NCBI GenBank assembly: GCA_030609365.1
Contig: JAUWCJ010000010.1
Span: forward strand, 1-39,482
From: Candidatus Eiseniibacteriota bacterium
GTDB lineage: Bacteria; Joyebacterota; Joyebacteria; Joyebacterales; Joyebacteraceae
DNA: 39,482 nucleotides
Direction: 5' to 3'
Numbering within the stretch: the first letter of the stretch is position 1; every line of letters starts with the position of its first letter. The notes under the pieces are model-generated. The model did not search any database. It was not told the origin of the DNA and worked only from the letters and a program-made list of their open reading frames with translations. Made by a program: the position numbers and the translations under genes. Below, one piece after another: positions 1-7,695 of this stretch.

Positions 1-14
1 CAGTCCTCGGCCGG

Positions 15-48
15 GCCACCCGGCCGCGACCCAGGGCGGCCGGGTGGC
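15..48 (-). terminator. GC-rich hairpin downstream of the outer-membrane protein gene
   Basis: A perfect 12-bp inverted repeat (15-26 pairs with 37-48) with a 10-nt loop begins 12 bases past the stop codon of the minus-strand gene. There is no U-run after the stem, so calling it a terminator rests on position and stem strength only. Confidence 0.55.
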
Positions 49-60
49 ACGGCTGAGCGT

Positions 61-1491
61 TTAGAATTCGTATTGCAGTGAGAGACGCAGGACCTGAAGC
101 GGCACGGCCAGTACCATCGTGTCCAGTCTCAGGTTCTGGCCGATCTCGACTCCCAGCCCCAGGTTGGCGAGCGGGATCAGGACGTCCTCGCCGGCGGACC
201 CTCCTTCGAGGGCGTTGCCCATCAGCTCGCCGCGGATGACCCCGCCTCCGAGACGAACGCCGCCGAAGTCGAGTTCGAGGCCGAAGCCGTCCGTAACGTC
301 CACGCCCTCGGACACGTCCTGATACTCGAAACCGAACGCCCCCGTGAATCTACGGTACTCGAGGGTGGCCAGCACGAACGGCGCGTGCACCGACACCGCT
401 AGGCCCGCGTGCGACGGGAGCAGGAGCGTCACCGGGTCGTCCTCGACCGTCTCGGTTCGCTCGGTCAGGGTCGGCTGCGAGTCCAGGATCTGGTCCGGAT
501 CGAATTCGCCGTCGATCAGGCCGGGCATGATGTTCGTGATCGTCGTCAGGGAGCCCTCGAGCTTGAGTGGCGGCATGCTGGCGAATGACGCGTCGACCGT
601 CACGAGTTCGATCGGGTGCCACGAAGCCCCGACGTTCCACCCGAAGGCGGAGCCTTCATACGAGCCGTGCGCTGTCATCCCGAGTTCGTTGTCCCACGGA
701 GCACTCGGGTCGTTGAACGCGTACTCCTGGCCGCCGTAGCTGACGATGCCGTCTGCTCTGACGCTACCGGAGGCCGACGCGCGCGCGTGGTAGCGGCTGA
801 CGGACAGACCGACCGCCACGTTCGGGTAGACGTCGGAGGCAGCTGCCATCGTGGTGCGGCTCACGTTAAAGGCGAAATCGGTCGCGGCGTCCGCCATGCA
901 GCGGACCTGGATGTCGATCAGGTCGTCGCCCTCGTCCTTGGTCGTGAGACCGAAGGCCTCGATCCCGGTGTCGACCATCCTGAGCGCCACGGACAGGGGC
1001 TCCTCGATGGCCGCGGCCACGACCGTGCGGCCGAACCTCAGTCCGACGACGCCCGATATCGTACCGCCCTGCTGTCCCACCGCCGCCTCGATCGTCGGGT
1101 ACGTGGGCTCGAAGCCGGGGCCGGTGAAGTCGGCTACCGCGTCGTCGAGCGCGTCTGCGGCGACGCTCTCGAAGTCCACGAAGTCAGAGGCCATGGCTCC
1201 GAAGGGGGGAAGGATGTCCATCACGATCGCATTTGACGGAATATGGGCGAGACCCGCTGGATTTCCGCTGACGCAGCCCAGTCCAGCCCTCACGGTGCTC
1301 ACGGGCGTTCCCAGCCCATCGGGGCGGCTGCCCGCGCCGTAGAGGAAGCCGAGCGACATGTGGAAAGAGGACGTCAGGCTCCCGCCCTCCAGGATCTCGA
1401 GGGTGCCGTCGGTTCCGTCGGCCGAAGCCCCGCTGCAGAGCGTACAGAGGATTGCAGTTCCGAGCACGGCGACCATGACATGTGACTTCAT
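61..1491 (-). CDS. Outer-membrane beta-barrel protein (FadL/PorV-like)
   Basis: A 476-residue exported protein of unknown specific role, probably an outer-membrane barrel. Residues 1-24 form a signal peptide (basic start, hydrophobic core, A-S-A cleavage region). A conserved-looking segment near residues 74-82 (G-N-P-A-G-L-A) resembles the N-terminal hatch region of FadL/OmpP1 and PorV-type barrels. The rest alternates polar and hydrophobic residues in short beta-like stretches, and the protein ends in Q-Y-E-F. A terminal aromatic residue is the usual BAM recognition signal of outer-membrane proteins. The start has a GAAGGGA ribosome-binding sequence upstream. It is divergent from murJ and followed by a strong hairpin. 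The family is inferred from overall features; the substrate cannot be told from the sequence. Confidence 0.7.
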   Translation of the reverse strand: MKSHVMVAVLGTAILCTLCSGASADGTDGTLEILEGGSLTSSFHMSLGFLYGAGSRPDGLGTPVSTVRAGLGCVSGNPAGLAHIPSNAIVMDILPPFGAMASDFVDFESVAADALDDAVADFTGPGFEPTYPTIEAAVGQQGGTISGVVGLRFGRTVVAAAIEEPLSVALRMVDTGIEAFGLTTKDEGDDLIDIQVRCMADAATDFAFNVSRTTMAAASDVYPNVAVGLSVSRYHARASASGSVRADGIVSYGGQEYAFNDPSAPWDNELGMTAHGSYEGSAFGWNVGASWHPIELVTVDASFASMPPLKLEGSLTTITNIMPGLIDGEFDPDQILDSQPTLTERTETVEDDPVTLLLPSHAGLAVSVHAPFVLATLEYRRFTGAFGFEYQDVSEGVDVTDGFGLELDFGGVRLGGGVIRGELMGNALEGGSAGEDVLIPLANLGLGVEIGQNLRLDTMVLAVPLQVLRLSLQYEF

Positions 1492-1888
1492 GAGCCCAGT
1501 CCCTTCGTGCTAGATGCGCGTGGCGCAACCCCTTACGAGTGATCACGGGCAAGGGGATCCGCCAGCATGCCTAAGTTCTGCGGTTTGTCTTGCATGACCT
1601 GTGCCACACATTGAGTTTTATGACGTTCGCCGCTCCAGGGCGGCGCCTGAGCCCCCGAATCCCAGTTTCCAGGGAAAGCCGTGTGGGCGCGCGAGCGGCG
1701 AAGACAGCGCGGTGGGGCGCCGTCTACAGGGCGCGTTCCCGGGGAGCGCGGGGCGCTTGTCGGGGAGCGACGTGCGAGGCTCGAGGTCGTCGCTCGTTGA
1801 CACTCGTCTCGGCGACCTGCTAGCCTCGCTCAGCCGACCGTGGGCGACCGCTCGCGGCGCGTGTTCCATACAAGGGGAGATGTGAAGC
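1492..1888. other. Divergent intergenic region between the barrel gene and murJ
   Basis: These 397 bp hold no convincing gene. The murJ side has a promoter (1797-1826) and an AGGGGAGA ribosome-binding site (about 1872-1879). I could not identify a clear minus-strand promoter for the barrel gene. Short open frames here lack ribosome-binding sites and resemble nothing I know. Confidence 0.5.
1797..1826 (+). promoter_or_regulatory. Sigma-70-type promoter for murJ
   Basis: TTGACA at 1797-1802, an 18-nt spacer, then TAGCCT at 1821-1826. The start codon lies 62 nt downstream. Confidence 0.55.
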
Positions 1889-3496
1889 GTGCCGGAAGGG
1901 AAACGCAACTCGAGTGGCGGAGACATCGTCCGTGGCTTCGCGTACATCGGGACGGGGACTCTGATTTCCAGAGTATCGGGCTTCGCAAGGGAGGTGGTCA
2001 CGGCCGCCTTCTTCGGCGCCGGCACGTCGATGGACATCTTCGTCGCCGCTTTCACGATTCCCAATCTGCTCTGCAGGATCCTCGGGGAGACGACGGTCGA
2101 GTCCGCCTTCATGCCCCTCTTCAGAGGGCTGCACGCGCGCGGGGAGACGGCGCGAGCCTGGAGGCTGGCGTCGAGGACGCTGGTCAACCTCACGGTCGCT
2201 CTCGTCATCGTGGTACTGGTCGGCATCGCCGCGGCGCCGCTGCTCGTCCGCGTCGTGGCGCACGGGTTCACGGGCGAGGTCGCCGAGTCCGCCGTCTTCA
2301 TGACGAGACTGATGTTTCCCTTCGGCCTCTTCATCGGGCTTGCGGCGCTCATGGGCGCCGTGCTCCTCAGCTTCAGGAAATACCGCGTCTACAGCCTCGC
2401 GCCCGTTCTTCTCAATATCGGGATCATCACATCCGTGCTCGTTCTGTCGGGGCGGCTCTCATACGTCAGCCTAGCGGTGGGCGTGCTGGTCGGCGGGGCA
2501 CTCCAGTTCCTCGTACAGCTTCCGTTCGTGTCGCGACTGGCGGCCGGCGACGGCGAGCGGCTGCTCAGGCCCGGCGCGGGGCTGAAGAACGAGGACGTGC
2601 GGCACGTTGCCACTCTCTCCGGGCCGGTGGTGGTTGCGGCCGGCATTCAGAGAATGGGCGTCATCGTCGATCGGACCATCGCCTCGTTCCTCGTGCCCGG
2701 GAGCATCTCATCGCTCTACTACTCCTTCCGGCTCGTGCATCTCCCGTACGCGATCCTCGCGCTCGCGGCAGGCCGCGCGGTCGCGCCGGCGCTCGCGGAA
2801 CAGCATGCACTGGGTAAACACGACGAGTTCAAGAAAACACTGTTGTCCGGCCTCCGGATGAACCTGACGTTTCTCACGCCCGTCGTCCTGCTCTCGGTCT
2901 GGCTCGCCCGGCCGATCGTGGGTGTCGTCTACCAGCGCGGCGCGTTCGACGCGAACGACCTTGCCATGACGGCGTCGGCGCTGGCGATGTACTCCACGGG
3001 GCTTCTGGGGATGGGCGCCGTCTTCCTGCTCGTGCGTGCCTTCGCGGCGAAGCTGGACACGAAGACACCCGTCAAGGTCGCGGTTGTGGCATTCTTCCTG
3101 AACGTGGTGCTCAACCTCCTGCTCGTGCGGACCCCGCTCAGGCACGCGGGACTGGCGCTCGCGAGTTCTATCTCGTTCTCGGTTCACGCGGTCATCCTCT
3201 ATATGGTACTGAACCGGCGCGCGGCCGCGGTCGGGGCCGCGATCCGGCCGGTCGAGATCCTGACGCCCGCTCTTAAAATTCTGGCCTCGGGAGCCGCACT
3301 GCTCGCCGTTGTGTGGGCGGTCGATGCCTGGGGCATTGGCGGCTGGCTTGGCATACGATTTGCTGATAACCTCTTGGCAGAGCGACTTCTGAGAATGGTC
3401 GTGACGAGCGTGGCGGGCGGTGTGACGTACCTGGTCGCAGCGAGGCTCCTGGGTCTGGCGGAGATGCGCCTTCTGTTGCCGCGTGCGCGCCGCTAG
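1889..3496 (+). CDS. murJ: MurJ/MviN lipid II flippase
   Basis: A 535-residue polytopic inner-membrane protein of the MOP superfamily. MurJ flips lipid II to the periplasmic face for peptidoglycan synthesis. The N-terminus carries the family signature: R-V-S-G-F-A-R-E near residues 28-35, then F-F-G-A-G-T-S-M-D-I-F and A-F-T-I-P-N-L, then R-I-L-G-E and S-A-F-M-P-L-F. About 14 hydrophobic segments follow. Length matches the family (500-550). The start is GTG, 9 nt after AGGGGAGA, and a promoter lies just upstream. galE follows after a 91-nt gap and may be co-transcribed. Recognition of the family is firm. Confidence 0.93.
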   Translation: MPEGKRNSSGGDIVRGFAYIGTGTLISRVSGFAREVVTAAFFGAGTSMDIFVAAFTIPNLLCRILGETTVESAFMPLFRGLHARGETARAWRLASRTLVNLTVALVIVVLVGIAAAPLLVRVVAHGFTGEVAESAVFMTRLMFPFGLFIGLAALMGAVLLSFRKYRVYSLAPVLLNIGIITSVLVLSGRLSYVSLAVGVLVGGALQFLVQLPFVSRLAAGDGERLLRPGAGLKNEDVRHVATLSGPVVVAAGIQRMGVIVDRTIASFLVPGSISSLYYSFRLVHLPYAILALAAGRAVAPALAEQHALGKHDEFKKTLLSGLRMNLTFLTPVVLLSVWLARPIVGVVYQRGAFDANDLAMTASALAMYSTGLLGMGAVFLLVRAFAAKLDTKTPVKVAVVAFFLNVVLNLLLVRTPLRHAGLALASSISFSVHAVILYMVLNRRAAAVGAAIRPVEILTPALKILASGAALLAVVWAVDAWGIGGWLGIRFADNLLAERLLRMVVTSVAGGVTYLVAARLLGLAEMRLLLPRARR

Positions 3497-3587
3497 TCAT
3501 CGCGTCAGCGCTCGGGGCGTCGTGTCTGCGCAGGGTCAGAAACACCCGGAATCGGTCGCCGGCAGGTCCGCACCTGAAAGGACGAAC

Positions 3588-4574
3588 ATGAGTTCATCGG
3601 TTCTGGTCACCGGGGGCGCCGGTTACATCGGCAGCGTGACGGTCGAGAGACTGGTGGCCGCGGGCTGTCGCGTCGTTGTTCTGGACAACCTCAGCAAGGG
3701 CCACCGGTCGGCGGTGCGGGCGGGCGTACCACTGGTGCCGGGGGACATCGGCGACATCGAGCTTGTCACCGGACTTCTCCGTGAGCACGAGATCGATTCG
3801 GTCATCCACTTCGCGGCCATGAGCCTTGTTGGGGAGTCGATGGAGAAACCCGCGGAGTACTATGACAACAACGTCGTGCGCGCGAGCAGGCTCCTGTCGG
3901 CCATGTCGTCCGTCGGCGTCTCGAAGATCGTCTTCTCGTCGTCCGCCGGTGTCTACGGAGAGCCCGAGTCCGTACCCATCACGGAGACAGCGCGGACCGA
4001 GCCCGTCAACGTGTACGGAGACACCAAGCGCGTCTTCGAGCGCGTGCTGGCGTGGCAGGCGCTCGCGACCGGACTCAACTACATCTCGCTGCGCTACTTC
4101 AACGCCGCGGGAGCGTCCGCCGACTGCGGTGAGGACCACAGCCCGGAGTCGCACCTCATTCCCATCGCGCTCCAGGCGGCTGCCGGCACACGCCCGGAGC
4201 TGACGGTCTTCGGTAACGACTACGACACGCCGGACGGGACGTGCATCAGGGACTACATCGACGTGCGCGACCTGTCCGACGCACACATCGCGGCACTGAA
4301 CGCGCTCGATGAAGGACGGAGCGGGATCTACAACCTCGGCAACGGCGAGGGGGCCAGTGTCCTCGATGTCATCGAGACGGCCGAGGCCGTCTCGGGGAAG
4401 AAGGTCCCGTGGAAGCACGGTCCGAGGCGTGAGGGAGACCCGGCGAGGCTCGTCGCGAGCGCTTCCCTCGCAAAGGAAGAACTTGGGTGGAAGCCCGTCC
4501 ACCCCGATCTTTCGGACATGATCGGGGCCGCCTGGGAGTGGATGCAGCGGTTCCCGGAGGGATACCCGGACTGA
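3588..4574 (+). CDS. galE: UDP-glucose 4-epimerase
   Basis: A 328-residue short-chain dehydrogenase/reductase-type epimerase that interconverts UDP-glucose and UDP-galactose using bound NAD. It has the Rossmann motif G-G-A-G-Y-I-G-S (residues 9-16), the catalytic Ser region F-S-S-S-A-G-V-Y-G (117-124) and the Y-x3-K pair (Y143, K147). R-Y-F-N-A-A-G-A follows, typical of GalE. The frame stays open upstream to 3483, but the ATG at 3588 follows an AAAGGA ribosome-binding site and begins exactly at the family N-terminus. It probably supplies galactosyl donors for envelope polysaccharide; it could act on UDP-GlcNAc instead. Confidence 0.92.
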   Translation: MSSSVLVTGGAGYIGSVTVERLVAAGCRVVVLDNLSKGHRSAVRAGVPLVPGDIGDIELVTGLLREHEIDSVIHFAAMSLVGESMEKPAEYYDNNVVRASRLLSAMSSVGVSKIVFSSSAGVYGEPESVPITETARTEPVNVYGDTKRVFERVLAWQALATGLNYISLRYFNAAGASADCGEDHSPESHLIPIALQAAAGTRPELTVFGNDYDTPDGTCIRDYIDVRDLSDAHIAALNALDEGRSGIYNLGNGEGASVLDVIETAEAVSGKKVPWKHGPRREGDPARLVASASLAKEELGWKPVHPDLSDMIGAAWEWMQRFPEGYPD

Positions 4575-4610
4575 CGGCCGGGCGTCGCCCAGCCGGGCGC
4601 ATACCACACT

Positions 4611-4625
4611 GATAGCGCCCCTATC
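4611..4625 (+). other. Small hairpin after galE
   Basis: GATAG and CTATC (5 bp) around a CGCCC loop, just in front of the tRNA promoter. It could help end galE transcription, but it is short. Confidence 0.25.
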
Positions 4626-4628
4626 GGC

Positions 4629-4657
4629 TTGACATGGCGGGTGCTCGTTGTTAGTAT
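4629..4657 (+). promoter_or_regulatory. Promoter for the tRNA pair
   Basis: TTGACA at 4629-4634, a 17-nt spacer and TAGTAT at 4652-4657. The first tRNA starts 17 nt after the -10 box. Confidence 0.75.
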
Positions 4658-4673
4658 CCGTTCTTGGACATGT

Positions 4674-4749
4674 GCCGCCCTAGCTCAGTTGGTAGAGCAA
4701 CGGATTGAAAATCCGTGTGTCCGCAGTTCGATTCTGCGGGGCGGCACCA
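4674..4749 (+). tRNA. tRNA-Phe (GAA)
   Basis: A complete 76-nt cloverleaf. The acceptor stem is GCCGCCC with GGGCGGC, and the D arm contains AGCTCAGTTGGTAGAGC. The anticodon stem is ACGGA/TCCGT around loop TTGAAAA (anticodon GAA). The T arm is CGCAG-TTCGATT-CTGCG. The discriminator is A and CCA is encoded. Confidence 0.97.
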
Positions 4750-4773
4750 CGGCAGATATGCGGCGGGAACTGA

Positions 4774-4849
<76 letters not shown>

Positions 4850-4867
4850 GAATCACGCCGAGACAGG

Positions 4868-4895
4868 CGCGGTCGCGACTAGCGGCCGCGTTTCT
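4868..4895 (+). terminator. Likely terminator of the tRNA transcript
   Basis: A 7-bp stem with one G-U pair (4868-4874 with 4884-4890), followed by TTTCT, 18 nt after tRNA-Thr. Confidence 0.45.
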
Positions 4896-4978
4896 GCGTT
4901 CTGCCGGTGGCGCTGCGACCTCACCTGCACGCCGGCATCAGAGGTATATGTGAGGACGTATCGCGCTCAGTGCCTCAA

Positions 4979-5010
4979 GCGGGCCCGACTGATCCCCCTG
5001 TCGGGCCCGC
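4979..5010. terminator. Perfect 11-bp inverted repeat, terminator-like
   Basis: Positions 4979-4989 pair perfectly with 5000-5010 around a 10-nt loop. There is no U-run on either side. It sits between the tRNA genes and the next promoter, so it may insulate the two units. Confidence 0.5.
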
Positions 5011-5039
5011 ACACATTCTGGACAAAGAGAGTCGATGCA

Positions 5040-5068
5040 TTGACACGCGCAAGTGATTGTGCTATTAT
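5040..5068 (+). promoter_or_regulatory. Strong promoter for the first secreted module protein
   Basis: TTGACA at 5040-5045, a 17-nt spacer and TATTAT at 5063-5068. This near-consensus promoter lies about 190 nt upstream of the start codon at 5266. Confidence 0.75.
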
Positions 5069-5075
5069 GGGTGCC

Positions 5076-5265
5076 GAGTCAATCGGCGCCGCAGGGCGCC
5101 CTCGATCGATGGTAAGTGACTGGTCGCTCGTCGCGCGGACGAGCGTCAGTGGGTTGAGTTTATCGTGGGTGTGCGTTGCTTCCGGCAGTGGTGCTTCGGA
5201 GCGATGTGCGTCCGCACGTTTCCATATTGGCGTCCGCATGAGACGCCAAGGAAGGGGGAAGTGAG
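5076..5265 (+). promoter_or_regulatory. Structured 5' leader of the gene at 5266
   Basis: This is a 190-nt untranslated leader. It contains hairpins at 5085-5100 (GGCGCC/GGCGCC), 5204-5219 (GTGC/GCAC extended by two weaker pairs) and 5227-5249 (a perfect 8-bp stem, TTGGCGTC with GACGCCAA). The last stem ends directly before the purine-rich ribosome-binding sequence (5250-5260). No known riboswitch was recognised. mRNA stabilisation or translational control are possible roles. Confidence 0.4.
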
Positions 5266-6087
5266 ATGAAGAGGTTCGCTAGCATTGCCGCAGTCGTCGT
5301 GCTGCTGGTCGTGTTCGCCTCGACGGCGATGGGCGCCGTCGGCTGGTGCGGCAACATCTGGCCGAACAACGGCGTGAGCTACACGTCGAACGACGACATC
5401 GACACCTACGTCCAGGTCTGGAAGGACGGCGTCACGAATGAAGTGGGTCAGGGCGCGGACATCGAGGCGTACCTGTACTACAAGTGCGACACGGACGTCG
5501 ACTTCACCGAAGTCGCGATGACGTACCACGGCGACGTCGGTGACAATGATGAGTACACGGGTCAGATTCCCGCCGGCCACGGCTGCACCACGGTCGAGTA
5601 CTACATCAAGGTCGTCGACACCACCGACATGGCCGAGTGCTACGGGACGGATCAGGCTGGCAACGCGCCGAACTTCTTCCTGCCGATCACTGCGGTGACG
5701 TCGCAGGACGTTCTCGTCACCTTCCAGATCTGCATCCCGGAAGGCTCGGCGGGTGACGTCTGCGTGACTGGCAGCGACCCGGCCATCACGAATTGGAGCC
5801 AGCCCGGCATCCTGATGGCGCAGCCTTGCCCGGCGCAGAGCCCCAACCTCTACGACATCACCGTGACATTCCTGGCCGGCGCGAACCCCTACGTTCAGTA
5901 CAAGTATCAGAAGGACGACTGTACTGCGTGGGACTGCGATCCGAACCATGAGTTCGTGATCGATGATTCCGGTCCGATGCAAACCCTTCCGCTGGACACG
6001 TGGTGCTGGGGCACGCCTGACTGCCCGGCCTGCGGGAGCCCGGTCGGGGAGTCGAGCTGGGGCACCGTCAAGGCGCTCTACAGGTGA
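5266..6087 (+). CDS. Secreted protein with CBM20-like module and W-G-x-V-K tail
   Basis: A 273-residue exported protein of unknown exact role. Residues 1-23 form a clear signal peptide. Residues 24-141 form a beta-rich domain with N-D-E-Y-T-G-x-I-P-A and V-E-Y-Y-I-K-V-V-D, like immunoglobulin-fold carbohydrate-associated domains. Residues 146-248 resemble a CBM20 starch-binding module: V-x-V-T-F start, V-C-V-T-G-S-D-P-x-x-x-x-W core, V-Q-Y-K-Y and acidic aspartates. There are about a dozen cysteines. The last residues (S-W-G-T-V-K-A-L-Y-R) match the ends of the next two secreted proteins. No catalytic domain is seen. A strong promoter, a structured leader and a hairpin terminator make it a single-gene unit, probably highly expressed. 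The CBM20 assignment is by motif pattern only. Confidence 0.7.
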   Translation: MKRFASIAAVVVLLVVFASTAMGAVGWCGNIWPNNGVSYTSNDDIDTYVQVWKDGVTNEVGQGADIEAYLYYKCDTDVDFTEVAMTYHGDVGDNDEYTGQIPAGHGCTTVEYYIKVVDTTDMAECYGTDQAGNAPNFFLPITAVTSQDVLVTFQICIPEGSAGDVCVTGSDPAITNWSQPGILMAQPCPAQSPNLYDITVTFLAGANPYVQYKYQKDDCTAWDCDPNHEFVIDDSGPMQTLPLDTWCWGTPDCPACGSPVGESSWGTVKALYR

Positions 6088-6148
6088 TATGGAACAGACC
6101 GCCACGCCGGTCGTGCAGGCCGGCGCGCGGTCACACCGAACAGCGCGA

Positions 6149-6178
6149 AGGAGCGGCCTCCGGAAGGGGGCCGCTCCT
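6149..6178 (+). terminator. Hairpin terminator after the first secreted protein
   Basis: A perfect 10-bp stem (6149-6158 with 6169-6178), about 60 nt after the stop codon. It is GC-rich and no U-run follows. Confidence 0.6.
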
Positions 6179-6301
6179 CATGTACGGTCCTAGGGATGTG
6201 GGGTGACCCCGCGGTCTTGCCCGCATCGGAGATATGTGCGGAGAACGAGCGGCGCCTGGTCCCAGAGGTACGGGGCATGCTTACGGGGCATGCTCGAGGC
6301 A

Positions 6302-6330
6302 TTGACATCCGTTGTGGATTATGATATAGT
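6302..6330 (+). promoter_or_regulatory. Strong promoter for the two-gene secreted-protein unit
   Basis: TTGACA at 6302-6307, a 17-nt spacer and TATAGT at 6325-6330. This near-consensus promoter is about 250 nt upstream of the start codon at 6584. Confidence 0.75.
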
Positions 6331-6583
6331 GTGCGCTGGCGGAGCGCATCCGGCGGCGTCGGCTGAGTGTGCGGTTCTGCCGCGTGGCCTCGGCATTGCT
6401 ACTGAATGGAATTGCTTGCGGCGTCGAGGGAAAAGAGAGTCCTCTACAGAGAGTACCACTGAGAGAGCATCACACGAGTCGGTATGTAACGGTAGCCGCC
6501 CGTGCGGCGGGCGGCCCGGGTCTCAAAGCGGAGTTCCCCGTGAGTGCCTTCGGCCCGCGCAGGGAACCTGAGAGGAGAGGAAG
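6331..6583 (+). promoter_or_regulatory. Long 5' leader of the gene at 6584
   Basis: About 245 untranslated nucleotides. It contains a perfect 7-bp hairpin (6495-6501 with 6509-6515) and ends in a GAGGAGAGGAAG ribosome-binding region. Short open frames in it lack ribosome-binding sites. I recognise no riboswitch class. Confidence 0.35.
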
Positions 6584-7594
6584 ATGAGACTCATTGCAGC
6601 GATAGTGATCGCGCTTGTGATCCCGGCCTACGTACTTGCGGGCCCGAGCATCGTCGGCAGCATGCAGGGCTGGGACCCCGCGGATCCGGCCTACGATCTT
6701 GCGATCAACGGCAACGGCGTCTACGTGCTGACGACGAGCCTGCTCGCCGGCTTCTACGAGTACAAGGTTACGGAGACCGACGCCTGGGACGGCAATGACT
6801 GGCCCGGCACGAACCAGAGCTTCACGCTTGCGGCCGATGACGACGTCACGTGGTTCGTCAACCTGGGTGCCACGGCCGGCGTGAAGGAGGGCGACGAGTA
6901 CGTCTTCCACAGCATGAATCCCCCGATTGTCGTGGGCGACATGCAGAGCGAGCTCGGCGGCAGCGACTGGGACCCGTGCGACACGGTCAACAGTGTGATG
7001 TCCGACCCCGACCTCGACGACGTCTGGGAGTTCACGGCCGTCATAGCGCCCGAGGGCGACTACCAGTGCAAGATCGCGCTGAACAACAACTGGGATCAGA
7101 GCACGGGTGACAACGTGTCGTTCCACTCCGACGGCGTGACCCCCGTCACCTTCACGTACGACATGTCGAACAACACGACGACCATCTCGTCGCAGGTCGT
7201 GACGCAGCAGGACGTGCTCGTCACGTTCACCATGTGCCTGCCTGACAGCGTCGATAGCTTCTTCGATGTGTGCGTGACGGGCAGCCATCCGTCGCTGACG
7301 AACTGGGGCTTCGGCATCGTGATGGGCCAGCCCTGCCCCGATATCCAGCCGAAGCTCTGGTCGGTCGACGTGCTGTTCCCGGCGGGGAGCGACCCGTTCG
7401 TCGAGTACAAGTACAAGAAGGACGACTGTCAGACGTGGGAGAGCACGTGGAACCACAGCTTCGACATCGACGACTCGGCGCCGACGCAGGTACTGGCAGC
7501 TGATGTCTGGGAGTACCTGGGGACCGAGTGCCCGTCCTGCACGAGCCCCGTTGAGGACTCGAGCTGGGGCACCATCAAGTCGATATACAGGTAG
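6584..7594 (+). CDS. Secreted protein with two X25-like modules, a CBM20-like module and W-G-x-I-K tail
   Basis: A 336-residue exported protein. The signal peptide is residues 1-19. Residues 20-100 and 113-203 are two beta-sandwich repeats with the pattern of pullulanase X25-type modules: G-S/D-M-Q at the start, W-D-P, then a G-x-Y-x-x-K segment. Residues 208-312 form a CBM20-like module (V-L-V-T-F, V-C-V-T-G-S-H-P, V-E-Y-K-Y-K-K-D). It closely parallels the C-terminal half of the protein at 5266, including the cysteine and D-D-C-x-x-W positions. The chain ends S-S-W-G-T-I-K-S-I-Y-R. No enzyme domain is present, so a binding or surface role (alpha-glucan or other glycan) is inferred. The next gene, 101 nt downstream, is a paralogue probably on the same transcript. 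Confidence 0.72.
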   Translation: MRLIAAIVIALVIPAYVLAGPSIVGSMQGWDPADPAYDLAINGNGVYVLTTSLLAGFYEYKVTETDAWDGNDWPGTNQSFTLAADDDVTWFVNLGATAGVKEGDEYVFHSMNPPIVVGDMQSELGGSDWDPCDTVNSVMSDPDLDDVWEFTAVIAPEGDYQCKIALNNNWDQSTGDNVSFHSDGVTPVTFTYDMSNNTTTISSQVVTQQDVLVTFTMCLPDSVDSFFDVCVTGSHPSLTNWGFGIVMGQPCPDIQPKLWSVDVLFPAGSDPFVEYKYKKDDCQTWESTWNHSFDIDDSAPTQVLAADVWEYLGTECPSCTSPVEDSSWGTIKSIYR

Positions 7595-7695
7595 CCTGGA
7601 CTTGAACATTCTGTGATGAAGGAACGCGCGGGGGCCCCGAGCGGCCTCTGACGATTTGACGAGGTACTCCTCGACAGGGGAGAAGGAGGCAGGAC

